Source of the DNA: Trichosphaerium sp. ATCC 40318
Taxonomy: Eukaryota > Discosea > Flabellinia > Trichosidae
Assembly: GCA_038496445.1 (NCBI GenBank)
Contig: JALMLS010000523.1
Coordinates: 1-64,000, forward strand
Direction of reading: 5' to 3'
Length of the DNA: 64,000 nt
Of the stretch, positions 11,501 to 22,135 are shown in pieces. Numbering within the stretch: position 1 is the stretch's first letter; every line of letters starts with the position of its first letter. The notes beneath the pieces are model-generated. The model made no database searches, was not told the DNA's origin, and saw nothing but the letters and a program-made list of their open reading frames with translations. The translations under genes and the position numbers were made by a program.

Positions 11501-13192
11501 TCTTTGGTGAAGAATGTTTGATGAGTGGTGTACGTTGTTTAATACATTTAGCAAGTATGTTAATTGGACTTTTTTTTTCTTTAGCTGAAGGGCATGTATA
11601 CATACGTAGCTGCAACAGATGTCACTTGTTGGGTAGAAACTAATACTAATATACTACGTGGATCAGAATCAATGCCAAGAGTAGCACAGATACTATTTAA
11701 GTTTGTTGCTAAAAGACTTGCAAAGTGTTTGGCTTCTGCAGGTCGTAAAATAACAAGGGAGTTATTGGTACGCCACTATACGTCTTTATCACCCCACTAA
11801 CCTATTTATTTAAGATGACAAACGAATCACCAAAATCTACACCTCAGCTTAATGTTATGACCTCACTTGCAAAGGAACTTCGTATGAATGGCAAGCTACA
11901 GCGTACTTTTAATCTACAGGTAATAGCAATTACTATTTATTTCACAAAATCCAAATAATCCTTTTGTGCTTTATTAATTCGGGAATAGGGTGAAACTGTT
12001 CTTAGAGAGCTATCTTGTTCTTTAAAGAAAGGAAGACATTCAACAGGACGTATGTTCATTACAAAGAACTACTTATGTTACAGTGGTAAAGCATTTGGAT
12101 TGCATGTAAAAGTACGCCTCTTTTTTTTTGTATTAACGTTGGTTGCTTATTGTGACTTTAGGAACACTTCAAGATAGCAGATATAATCAATATTAATGCT
12201 GCTAAGAAGAAAGACGTCGTTAATATTAGTGTCAAGACTGACGCTGATGTCAAACTTGTAAGAACCATGCAGAGTTAACCTTGTTATTGTTTGACTAACT
12301 TTTCAATAATAGTACACTTTTGGTTTTGAGCAAAAAGATGAAGCTTTAGATATACTTAAAACTACAGTTGATCTTCACGCTCCAAAGACACGCATACAAG
12401 CTATTCAATTACTTGATGATGAAGATGATGATAAAGAGAATATGTTACCTTCAGAGAGTGATTGGAGTATAATACTTAAAGGAGCACATCAAGTTACTTA
12501 CAGAAAAAATCAAGTCATTCTTCAAGAAGGTATGACCTCATTTCTCTCTCAGTTTGACAAGAGCCATTACTACTTGGAGGAGCTTATGTTTTGTCACTAG
12601 GAACTCGTATAATACCACGACTGTTCCAGCTTACTAAAGGTAAGTGTAAGGTGCAAGTTGGTACAAGAAAGAAGGCACCTAGCGTAAAAGCACCTCATTC
12701 TTTGGATGCAGCACATGACTGCATCTTTGGTGAAATTGTACGTTTGATTGCTTTGTAAAAAGCAGTATTTCTATTACTCGTATTTTGTTATTGTTTTTGG
12801 CTGTTGACTTTTTTCTTACTTTTTTAATAGTCCCTATTGTTGACGAGAAAAAAAGCTTCTGCTTCTGTTATTGCTGCTTCAAAACTAGTTGAAGTGAATA
12901 TTGTAGATGGAGCGTTTTTGGATGTTTTGTTCCACTACAAGCCAGATATTGCTGGAAGGTTAGTCTTCATTCATTACGATTATTTTCTCTTATTTTTTCG
13001 AAGAGATTCGGTTTTTTTTCTTCTGCTGTACGTTCCCACTAACTTTTTCAATGAAGGTTTTACTATTATTTGGCGTTTACAATGGCAGAGAGATTGAAAC
13101 ATAATTATTATCATAAAGAGACATCAGATAGTTTAGATGCCATGAAGAAAGTATCTTCTTCTGGAACTCTTCCATTTATTGGTGACTTGTAA
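8517..13192 (+). CDS. GbpD-like RasGEF: RasGEF_N, RasGEF, cNMP-binding, GRAM, cNMP-binding
   Basis: Domain order read from joined exons: a Ser/Arg-rich, coiled-coil N-terminus (MSRRSRSAVDD; ENQRLRQKLELQ); a REM/RasGEF_N segment (KFARCFFLTYPAW); a CDC25 RasGEF domain (DVVELSRQLTITDSVLH, ITPWEFLSKGW, RAFLKINNYNG, STAIQRLKSSW, SSVACVPLTSF); a degenerate cyclic-nucleotide fold (QDGTVNV, LGPDDIFGEE); a GRAM domain (GRMFITKNYLCYSGKAFG); and a second cNMP-binding domain (HDCIFGEISLLLTRKKASAS). This is the architecture of Dictyostelium GbpD and of the C-terminal part of GbpC, which act in the cGMP chemotaxis/polarity pathway through Rap/Ras. The first cNB lacks the usual FGE-x-x-L-PR-A pocket, while the second is closer to it. 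The intron at 9395-9464 is GC-AG (GCACGT) and keeps frame (IED). The stop is at 13190-13192. Confidence 0.88.
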
Positions 13193-14075
13193 GAAGATCT
13201 TGGTCTCTTCTCTATAGATTTCAGAGAAGAAATTAAGTGATAGTGTACAAACCTCAAGTCTTTGTTGCCTAAGGCGTATGTGTTCTTTGTTGTAATTAAA
13301 ATAATGCAATAATAAAGTGTAAAGTATTATAATGTTTATTTCTTGTTTTTTTTGTTAGCACAGGGGAGTAACATTAGATGAAATGGGATAGTAGTACATG
13401 AGTAGAACGTGTAAATGAGATAATTGAGGCCCTGAATTTATTAAGAACTTAGATACAACAAGGGAAGTCGACCTTAAAGTCTAGAATCTAGCTGTGTTCA
13501 TCTTCAGGAGATGTGTATGGTCATTGAGTGTATATTTTGTGAGCGTACAGAAAAAGCAGCTCTATTGTTTTAGTTTTTAACATAATCAACTACACATGTG
13601 CTTAATTGAAAGGACACTGTGTGATGCCATAATGAGGCATAGCCAAAAACAGAGTAGAGACTACTCACAGAAGGTATGCAGTCGACAAGAATAAACTTAA
13701 GAATTGTAGCCCTTATTTCCGTCGGTATTGTATAAAATACACCTGTACCGCGAGTTACGTTTGTTTCTATCATAATATATCTGTTATACGCAAGCCATGG
13801 TAATTGATGTTTGATACTGCTACGTCTTGCGTCCGAAAATACCAAATAAGTTCGCTGGGTGTAGTCTTTTTTAGTCGTTTTGCCTAATACAGTTTTTGGG
13901 GAGTGTGAGTGAACTTGTCATTTATTATCAAACCTGCAGATCATACTGTATCGCTCACAGTATTTACAAGTATGCTGGTAATTGATTCAATCATAATTGT
14001 TTTTCTTTAGTAACCTGTGTATCACGTGATAAACCAAAAAAAGTCAAACAATTTAATTAATGACAAAATATAAGA
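13193..14075. other. Mostly empty intergenic stretch with one weak F-box-like ORF
   Basis: A minus-strand ORF at 13570-13845 (91 codons) begins MVFSDARRSS and contains IPTEIRATILKFIL followed by SLYSVFGYASLWHHT, which loosely resembles an F-box. It has no ATG-proximal signals or neighbouring exons that I can join, so I do not call it as a gene. Nothing else is visible. Confidence 0.3.
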
Positions 14076-15776
14076 ATGAACTTTAACTTTAACCCCAGAG
14101 ATGCAAATATACCTATTTGTCCTCACAGCGCTGTAAAATCTAATTTTAAGTACCCTTCAATAGTTATTGGCTATGCTATTCTCGCTGTTACTTCTATTGT
14201 ACTCGCTTTTACTGTGTACGCTAAGTTCAACGTAGTAAAGGTTAAAACAGATATTGTGAGGTACGTTCTTGACGAAAACGTATTCCTTACTTCAAATAGA
14301 AAGATTAGCGGTAAAAACATCTCAAATATAATGTGGGTACTCTATTTCTTGTGTCTTGGCGTTCGGTACTTTGCGAAATTCCAAAATACGTCACCTTACT
14401 ATTTATAAAGGTCTATTACTGGTTCTATTCAGTATGGTATAGCTCAGGACGATAACACTGTGCCTTTTGGCGCATTTGAGAAAATAGTTATAGTTGTCGG
14501 TCTAGTAATGCAGGTAAACGCACTAGAACGCTAAATAATAGCGTCGATCTATTTTAAACGCAAACTAAACAACGGAAAACAAAAAATGTCGGCCACAGCT
14601 CCTAACTCGCGTGAAAGCGCTCGGAGAATCATTATAAATGATTCATACACTCATTTTGAGATGTCATTGACACTTTACAAAGGGATTTGGTGCACTGTTC
14701 CTAACACATGCTCTATTGAATCAGAAGCGATATAGATCTGCTCTATATACAGATGAACATATGATAATATCAGTAGAGGAACATAAACAATCTATTAATG
14801 AATCAGAAGAATTTCTAACGTCTTATGGAACAAACTCTTTCAAACGCAAAGCGGTAAGTAAACGGTTTACGATCTTTTTTTTTTTCTCCTACTGCTTTTC
14901 CCTCCTGCTTGGTGCTGTTGCTTGACAGTTCAATCGGTTGTGTTATTTTTTTTTTGTTAACTAACCACGTGATTATCGATTTTTTAAAAGATGTGTCATG
15001 TGGGTACTGTAGCAGTTTTCTTATGTTGTTTTTTTTTAGAGTATTTTGAGATTTATTTTTCGATGGGAAACTCTGTTTCTTGCTTTGTTCATCATGTACA
15101 TTGTTGCTATGGGTTTTGAACTAACGTTACGTAATTTTTATTTATCGAGCTTATGTTATCACGCAAATCTAACTCGCTGTTAGTGATAATCATACTTTTT
15201 CTGATCGTGACACTTCACCAAGGATTATTATTTTTTTGATATTTTTTTCGCTACAAAGGCTTCCTATTTTAGTATTGGCTGTAATCATCTTGCTTACACA
15301 TAATAAGTACCCAGGTACACCTTAAAAAAGTACTTTTATTAACGGACAATTACAACTCATTGTGTTTCCCAGAGGGACCGTCAAGTGCAAGTCGATGTCT
15401 TGTTGGTGTTGCTGCATTGTTTGATTTGACAAATGCAATTCCATTAACTGCTTGGGCAGTTACTTTTTGTCCAAGTACGCTGTCTAGTCCACGAATGATT
15501 GCTTATATTTGTGATATAGCTAGGGTGTGCTCTTGTGTATTTTACTTTGGTAGTATGGTAGATATCATACATGTTTGTTACTTTGTTGCTCAAATATTTT
15601 TTTTTCTATTCATTTCATTTGAGTATAAGAGATACAAAGAGGAGTGTATATGGCGGTATCATAAAAAAGTTAATGTACGTATTTCTTTACGTTCTTGTCA
15701 TTATCTTGACAGTTGGTTCTTACTTTTTATTTATATAGGAACAGCATGTTACTCTTTACTAAAAAAAACATCCTAA
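14076..15776 (+). CDS. Multipass membrane protein(s), family not recognised
   Basis: Exons encode several hydrophobic segments: YPSIVIGYAILAVTSIVLAF near the N-terminus, ETLFLALFIMYIVAMGF (about 15070), LPILVLAVIILL (about 15260), GVAALFDLTNAIPLTAWAV (about 15410), and IIHVCYFVAQIFFFLF before a basic FEYKRYKEE tail. A soluble loop, SYTHFEMSLTLYKGIWC followed by KRYRSALYTDEHM, lies between the first and second hydrophobic segments. I could not join all exons in frame, and an internal ATG at 14586 could begin a second gene, so this may be two genes. It is probably a six- to seven-span protein with an extracellular or luminal loop after the first helix. No family motif is clear. Confidence 0.45.
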
Positions 15777-15985
15777 AAACCAAAAATGTCACTTGCTTTT
15801 TTGGGTTAAAAAATTTGGCGTGTCAAAACTTTTACGTGTTGAAACTGTAATGTAGTAAAGTACCAGTATCCGTTTTACGGATACATATGCGTTTGAAAGA
15901 AATACACGTTTTTATGAATGAGACCTTGCTTAACGAGTATGAACCCTTAAGTTAAGTGCAACTTTTTGGGGTTTTGTTTGGCGCG

Positions 15986-17567
15986 ATGAGGAACAGCGCT
16001 AATTTTAAGAACAAACTGAGCGTGTTCGTGCTCTCAGCAGTGTTGATAGTGATATTTATGGCGCTCATATTTGTTTTGGTTGCCTGTATGTTATTCGCTG
16101 TTTTTATATGTGTACCTTATCACAGTGTAGCTGAAAATGGAAATGATGCTGCAAAAATTGTTTCGCAACATCCTGAACCTGAGGATGAGGAAACATTGCT
16201 CGCAAACTTGAAAGAGTACTACTCTAAGCGTACGTACACGATAAGCGCCTAAAACGAATGACACGTTGACGATTTTTGTTATCGACTCAAAAGCCAATTT
16301 AAACTTATTGATATTCTAGCACATAAACGAGCGCGTAATATTACGCTAGTTTCGACGAGTCCACGCGTTTACAAATACCATCACTTTATAACACCTTTTG
16401 AAGCTCAACATATCATCAAAAAGTACGTAAAACGACCAACGGGGCGACAAACAACAGAACCAACCAAAACTTTTTTCGGTAAACGCTTCTGTCGAAAATT
16501 CATGCAATACAACATTGTGTTATCATAAGAATGTCTTTTAAAACGGTTAATGATGATTTAGAGGTGAATCACATCTGACACGCTCAACCGTCGCAGGAAA
16601 GTCAGGAGACGTATGCAATTGCATTAAAAACTACTTAGAATTTAGTAACGACCTTACTCGCGTTCTAGAACCTTAAATCTGATGCTCGTTCTTCAAATGG
16701 AGCTTTCTTGAGTTTTATGAAAGATGACCCTGTTATCAGAGATATTGAGGTACATACATACAGTACTTTTTGAGATTGTGATTTTTTTTCTGTTCGCTTA
16801 CATAACTTTTAGATGCGTATTGCTGAATGGACACAACTACCTGTTGAGAATGGAGAAGATCTTTATTTACTACGTTATCAGCTTAATCAGCAGTATAAAG
16901 CTCATCATGATTACTTTGAAGGTACTATTTTTTTGGAAAATTAATTAATTTTGGATTTTTTTTTTTGACATGTGTCACGTGTGATTGTAATTCAATCCTA
17001 CTTCTTTCTTCGCCTCCCATATTATTTATTATTGTTAATGTAAAATAATACAATATATTTTCTATGTATCAAGAACAAGAAAAGTGATAACGACGTTTAT
17101 GAAATGTGATAATACGTGTTGTCAAAAAACCTTTTTATCTTTTTGTTTATTAATTTTAACGCCACTCTTTAGACGAAGTGTGGATCGGTAAACATGGTAA
17201 TCGCGTAGCCACAGTACTAGTGTATCTACAATCACCAGAAGAGGGAGGTGAAACTGCTTTCCCAAAAGCTGGAATATCAGTTGGGTTCGGTACGCATTTG
17301 CATTCCTTTTTACTCTTTTGCGAATCATTTTATTTCTCATGTATCTCTTCTTCTTTAGAAAGTGGTGATGCTGTTTTATTTTGGGATTATAAACCAACAA
17401 TCCAGAAAGATGCTATGTCATTACACGCCGGAACACCAGTACTGAAGGTAAATGGAAAAAAAAAAGTTGGAATTCTTTTTATTTTATCTAATTTGTTTTT
17501 AATTATTTAGGGCACAAAGTGGTGTATGACAAAATGGATTAGAATGAGAAAATTCAAGAATTGGTAA
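15986..17567 (+). CDS. Membrane-anchored prolyl 4-hydroxylase
   Basis: The protein starts MRNSANFKNKLSVFVLSAV and has one long N-terminal membrane anchor (residues about 10-42), giving a type II topology with the catalytic domain in the ER/Golgi lumen. The 2-oxoglutarate/Fe(II) domain follows: PRVYKYHHFITPFEA, LTRSTVAGKSGD, DARSSNGAFLSF, YKAHHDYF with the H-x-D iron ligands, RVATVLVYL, EGGETAFP, SGDAVLFWDY, SLHAGTPVLKGTKW with the second His and the 2-OG Lys, and WIRM near the end. Exons join in phase, for example Glu-Asp across the 250-nt intron ending at 17173, which contains a CACGTG. The stop is at 17565-17567. Substrate is unknown; collagen-like, Skp1-like or cell-wall proteins are possible. 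Confidence 0.85.
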
Positions 17568-18111
17568 GCATTCAAGCAAGGGGTTATTTGATAATAATCA
17601 AAAAACCACAAAGACTTGGGCAATGTACAGGCCGTTGTATAAAGTAAAGACTATTAAATTTTCATATTTTTTAAGACCAGACTGGTATGTCCAATCTCAT
17701 AGAATTTATCGTTTTCTTCACTTAGGTGTAGAAAAATGCTCGTAAGTAGAGTTTAACAGGAATTTATCACGGTGAAATTACAGTTGTTGAGGTATCTCAG
17801 TACCGCTGAAGTTTATACTTAAGTTTTCACAAAGGATCCACTTTACCTATCCTGAACTGCAAGTGATGTTTACAGCTACATAAGTGACATTGACTTACCA
17901 ACCTGAAATGTGTAGTTTAAAAAATAGTTTAGCTAATGAATGTGGAACTTCAACAAGTTATTTTCACTGAACTCCTTTATCTAAATGATCTTCGAAAAGA
18001 ACCGATTTTTCTTAAAGTCAGAAAGACAAACACTGCGTTCTTTTTTGTTCATATGAATTAGTGCTCGTTATAAGAATATTGCGAGATCCATTAGTTAAAA
18101 ACAATATTGCA
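17568..18111. other. Intergenic region
   Basis: No open frame or signal worth calling between the hydroxylase stop and the next start. Confidence 0.5.
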
Positions 18112-19787
18112 ATGGAAAGCACGTTAGTATACTATAAACCAGTATCAACAGCGAATAAACGGAATAAAAAGAAAAAGAAAAAAAGAAACAAACCCCAACA
18201 AACACCGTTTGATTACATACGCTCAGGAGATTGCAAAATGATTATGAGCTATACTAAAGAACAACTGGATGTATGGGAAAATAATATAGAAGAGACTGTT
18301 GGTGACAAACAAGTAGGTACGATTGGTGCCAACTTCCAAACTCATGACATTTTTAAAACAATATTGTTTAGCTTCTTCGTGGCACATCACACATTGTGCT
18401 GTGGCATATGGACAAACTGGTATTCTACAAGGAATGATATATAAGGGAGTACATATGGATAAAGTAACACCAGTGGGCGGTAATACCTGTCTACACTTCG
18501 CGCTTGAAAGAAAAAACAATGAGCAAGTAAGACATCATTCTCACCAGCGTAGCTTGCTTTAATTTTCTTAGTTGATTAATATTTTACTTAAAACGGAAGT
18601 AAATGTAAATCTGACAAACTCAGCCGGAACAAACTTCGTGGTAAGGAACAGAACTTGGGTTTTTTTCTATAACTCATAAACAATCTATTCTTTGCCAAGC
18701 TTTGATGACATAAAACTAGGAAGTAGTGTATAGGGATCCCGTTTACTCGAGGTACAAAGACTTCATAAAAGACAAGGAGATTATGGAAAAAATGAAGAAA
18801 TTCGCATACTATGCAAGAATCAATCTTTATTCATGCTACATTTATCAAGTACCTCCAGAAATACTCGACGCAATAGTGCAGAATATATCATGTCCTAAGT
18901 CTCTAACAAATCTTGCTACAGTAAGTAAAATCTTCAACGAGATTGCTTGTGGTACGCAATACTGTGTTGTTCTAACACTAAATCCTGTTTGTGTAGATGA
19001 AAGACAGTGGAAACGAGTTTTCCATGAGCTTGACAAACAACTAAACATAACGAGTAAGGAGTATCAAGAGCATGTAAGATTAGTATCATCTCGGAGCTAT
19101 AGACTTTATGAAACCTCGAGAATGAGCTATAAAGCACGTGTCAAGAGAGCAGGTAAACCATTTAGAATTATTGTGCCTCTAAGTGTTGTAGTTCAATTAA
19201 GACGTATTGCTCCCTTGCTGTCAAATGAAAGGTGGTTAAATATCAAAGATAACTTGATTATCTTAGGGCAATGGCGCATATACAACCTAACAGAATCAAG
19301 ACAAGGATACGAGCGTTCAATTCTGAATCTAAACGCATCAAAATGCAGGTGGGAAGTGAAAAACATTACAATGACTGATAAAGAAGAAGAAGTATGTAGG
19401 ATGAATAGATTAGTAGTCCATAGTAACAAACAGAAGAGTTTTTATGACAAAGTTGGTGATGTGACCTTTGGGCTTCGCCAGGAATGGTCCGGTTGGTTCA
19501 GAGGCTATGTACAGAAACCACCTATACACATCAAATGTAGGCATTCTAAGAGCAGAGCGTATGCTGAAGTGGAGCTATCTTTTGGGCCTTGCGACTATCG
19601 AATAAAATTAAATCCATGCACGTGGAAACAAGCAAGGTTTATTGATGATAAGAGAGGTATTTATATTGTTGGGAATATTGGTCTTTTCGGATACAATGAG
19701 CTTAAAAAAACTGTTTTCTTGGATCAAGCACCTTGTAAAATGTTGTATTGGGAATATGGAATCAAACAAAAGTATTGGATTTGTTAG
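18112..19787 (+). CDS. Ankyrin-repeat F-box protein
   Basis: Four exons join in phase. Exon 1 (18112 to about 18315) starts MESTLVYYKP, has a lysine-rich stretch and TPFDYIRSGD. Exon 2 carries ankyrin signatures (WHITHCAVAYGQTGIL, GNTCLHFALERKNNE). Exon 3 continues LLKTEVNVNLTNSAGTNF. The large last exon from 18720 holds an F-box, VPPEILDAIVQNISCPKSL to VSKIFNEIA, then about 290 residues of no recognised family, ending QKYWIC. F-box proteins dock on Skp1 in SCF ubiquitin ligases; the ankyrin repeats or the novel C-terminal domain would select substrate. The F-box in the middle, rather than at the N-terminus, differs from the other F-box genes in this window. Confidence 0.72.
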
Positions 19788-20180
19788 AAACAAGAAATTT
19801 CACCTTCTAACATCAGTTGCACTGAAGCACCTAATATGTCTGCCCTGCCATCTCTGTTCCTGTAGCTATTCAGCAACCTTTTGCTCCAATTGTTCCAACA
19901 AATGATCGACTACTATGTTTATTGTAAGTGTAAAACAAAAAACAATAAGGAATAAAATTGTTTACACTTTGGTTTAGCACGTGATGGATATCTCAGCGTT
20001 AAGCTGTCGGTTATTAATATTCTGTATTTAAACACGATACTGAAGTCAGCTTTGGGGCACAGGTAAGGGTAACGGCCGAAACTTAGAGGTTTGCTCATGA
20101 AGTCGCTTAACTTCCGTTTTTATCAACGCCTACGCTGACAATTGTGAATCAAGTTGTTCTGTTAGCAAATAGGACGAATA
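19788..20180. other. Intergenic region upstream of the F-box-Ras gene
   Basis: Holds the presumed promoter of the F-box-Ras gene and a CACGTG at about 19979. No gene is seen. Confidence 0.4.
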
Positions 20181-21657
20181 ATGGGTAACAAACAGCCCAA
20201 GCCGTCCAATACGCAATCTACAATAGCTACAATTGATTCTGCACTACTGAATATGCCTAACGAAGTGTTGGTGTGTATTTTGGTTCAATGTAAACCAAAT
20301 CAGCTTAGTACGACAAGTCTTGTCAGTAAACGCTTTCACGACCTCACACTCGCGGCTGCAAAACAAAACGTACGCTTCACAACCAAAAAAACCGACAATG
20401 AACGATTTGGTTTACAAAACCGGTAAAAATGTACTAACGTTGCTTCTAGAAGCTAAGATCGTATTCTCCACAGATGACAGCATTATCAGTTTGCTTTTTG
20501 GGAAGCGGTGGTAAAACACTTTTTACCCATATCTGTCTATTTAGTCGCTTATTATCTTGTGAAAACAGGGACAGGAAACAAGTCAGCTTTCGTTATACAA
20601 TTTTGCCATGATCATTTCGCACGTGATTTTTTTTTTATCTTTTTTGACTGATACAAAAACAATGCTTTAAGGGTGGTTCCACCCTTAAAAAGCCCGACAC
20701 TTGACTTGCGAGTTGTGACAATTGTGGATAGCACTAACAGTTTTTTCTAGAGACAGGAATATGATCCAACGATAGAAGACGTACGTTTAGTATTCCTTCT
20801 CGATTAGTTGCAAACATGTCATTAATACTTTTAGTCTTATCGGTATGTGATTGCACTTTGAGTTTCCTTTTGACGAAAACAAAGAAAAACATGGAAAGTG
20901 GATGGGATTGATGTGAATTTCGACATTTTAGATACAGCAGGACAAGAAGAGGTAGCGTAACTGGTTTCCATATGCTGATCAGCTTATAAACAAAATAATT
21001 GTTTTGTGGCGGTGTTGATTTTGTATCCTGTAGTATAGTTGTATGCGTGACCAATATATAAGACAATATGAGTGTGTTGTCATAGGATACTCTATTACTT
21101 CCCGTGGTTCTTTTCAAGATTGTGATAATCACTTCATCCCCGCAGTTCTTAGAATAAAAGAGAGAGGAGATTTTAGCAAAGTATGTCACTAGAATATTAT
21201 GTATGCCCTAATCTTGTTTTTTAGATACCAGCAGTATTCATTGGTAATAAAAAAGATCTAACTAATCAACGTGAGGTTTCATATGCTGAAGGAAAAGGTA
21301 AATCTTTCAATTTTGTTTTTTTTTTCTAATCAAACTGCACACTTTCTTATTCTTTCTTTGTATGATCATTATTCCACCTTTTTGTGTTGGAATTGAACTC
21401 TAACAGAATTGTGCAAAACTCATTTTTTGGCCCTTTGGGAATCTGCTGATTTAGTTTTTTCTTTTTTTTCTGATTATTTTGTTAAAGCATTGGCTGACAA
21501 GTACGGTGTTCCTTTTTTTGAAACCTCAGCAAAAACAAGAGAAAACGTTGAAGAGACTATGATAGCTTTAACAAGAGAGTATTGGACAAAGTTATGTTCA
21601 GGTGGTCAAACATCACCTAAAAAGAAAAAGAAGAAAAAGTGGAACAAAAAAAAATAA
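20181..21657 (+). CDS. F-box-Ras GTPase fusion, copy 1
   Basis: Exon 1 (20181 to about 20369) starts MGNKQPKPSN and encodes an F-box (LLNMPNEVLVCILVQCKPNQ, SLVSKRFHDL). Its donor GTACGC joins in phase 0 to an exon at 20444 (KLRSYSPQ) that runs straight into a Ras domain: VCFLGSG; P-loop ending TGNKSAF (exon 20569-20618); EYDPTIED (20751-20780); an 8-nt microexon (20835-20842) giving Ser-Tyr and part of Arg; KTWKVDG; DTAGQEEYSCMRDQYIR; NKKDL (G4); ETSAK (G5); and a lysine-rich tail ending WNKKK with no CAAX box. The P-loop has Asn immediately before the catalytic Lys where Ras proteins have Gly. MG at the start could be N-myristoylated, but position 6 is not Ser/Thr. The intron at 20619 is GC-AG. 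The second copy at 45140-46493 has the same joints. Confidence 0.82.
20619..20750 (+). other. GC-AG intron (GCACGTG donor)
   Basis: Between CAT TTC and AGA CAG GAA TAT, the only join that keeps the Ras frame (His-Phe then Arg-Gln-Glu-Tyr-Asp-Pro) uses GCACGTGA as the donor. The paralogue at 46028-46084 shows the same GC donor at the same codon. Confidence 0.75.
20835..20842 (+). other. 8-nt microexon TCTTATCG in copy 1 of the F-box-Ras gene
   Basis: Flanked by ACTTTTAG and GTATGT, it supplies Ser-Tyr and the first two bases of Arg. This restores both the phase and the EDSYRK sequence that Ras proteins have after the effector loop. Confidence 0.75.
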
Positions 21658-21797
21658 AACAAGCACATCCGGCTGCCTCTATTGTATAAACTCCAATTGT
21701 TTGTAAAAAAACACGAAAGTACTCTTGGAAATAACTTAAACGCACTTTGCTTAATGCAGAATATAAGCACGTGATAAAAGTCGCAGTACATTTCATA

Positions 21798-22115
21798 ATG
21801 AATTCAAATTATCTACCTACCGTTTCTGTACAGCAAGCGCTGACATACTATGGTCACTACCACGGAGAAGCGTTTCAAAAGCTCACAGGAGAAAAATACG
21901 ACATAATCGTAAAACAACTTGAAAGAGTGTTAACAATTGCGAACGGATCCCTTTTACGACAACTTGACGATATTATATCAAAACAAACGGAGAATAATAA
22001 CGTTGTGGGCTTTGAGAAAGATAACGAACAATCCCCGAAAGAGAAGCAGCAACGGTACGCGATATACAAAGATAAAAAAAGAAAAATATCTCTTACCTCG
22101 CGACTGACAAATTAA
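21798..22115 (+). CDS. Hypothetical protein, 105 aa
   Basis: A single open frame from ATG (MNSNYLPTVS) to TAA, with no obvious introns. The protein has a predicted helical centre (YDIIVKQLERVLTIANGSLL) and a charged, lysine-rich C-terminus (KEKQQRYAIYKDKKRK). I do not recognise a family. It lies between the F-box-Ras and F-box/LRR genes, 20 bp upstream of the latter's ATG, so the two may overlap in untranslated regions. It could also be chance coding. Confidence 0.4.
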   Translation: MNSNYLPTVSVQQALTYYGHYHGEAFQKLTGEKYDIIVKQLERVLTIANGSLLRQLDDIISKQTENNNVVGFEKDNEQSPKEKQQRYAIYKDKKRKISLTSRLTN

Positions 22116-22135
22116 GTTGTAGGACGCAAATTTCG

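Noticed and set aside
13570-13845. Minus-strand ORF with weak F-box resemblance.
   Set aside because: Single short frame, no joining exon and weak similarity; mentioned only within the intergenic entry.
20427-20514. Separate small F-box gene ending at 20426 followed by an independent Ras gene starting at ATG 20474.
   Set aside because: The paralogue has the same layout, lacks an ATG at the equivalent place, and a phase-0 intron joins exon 1 to the K-L-x-x-Y-S-P-Q linker in both copies.
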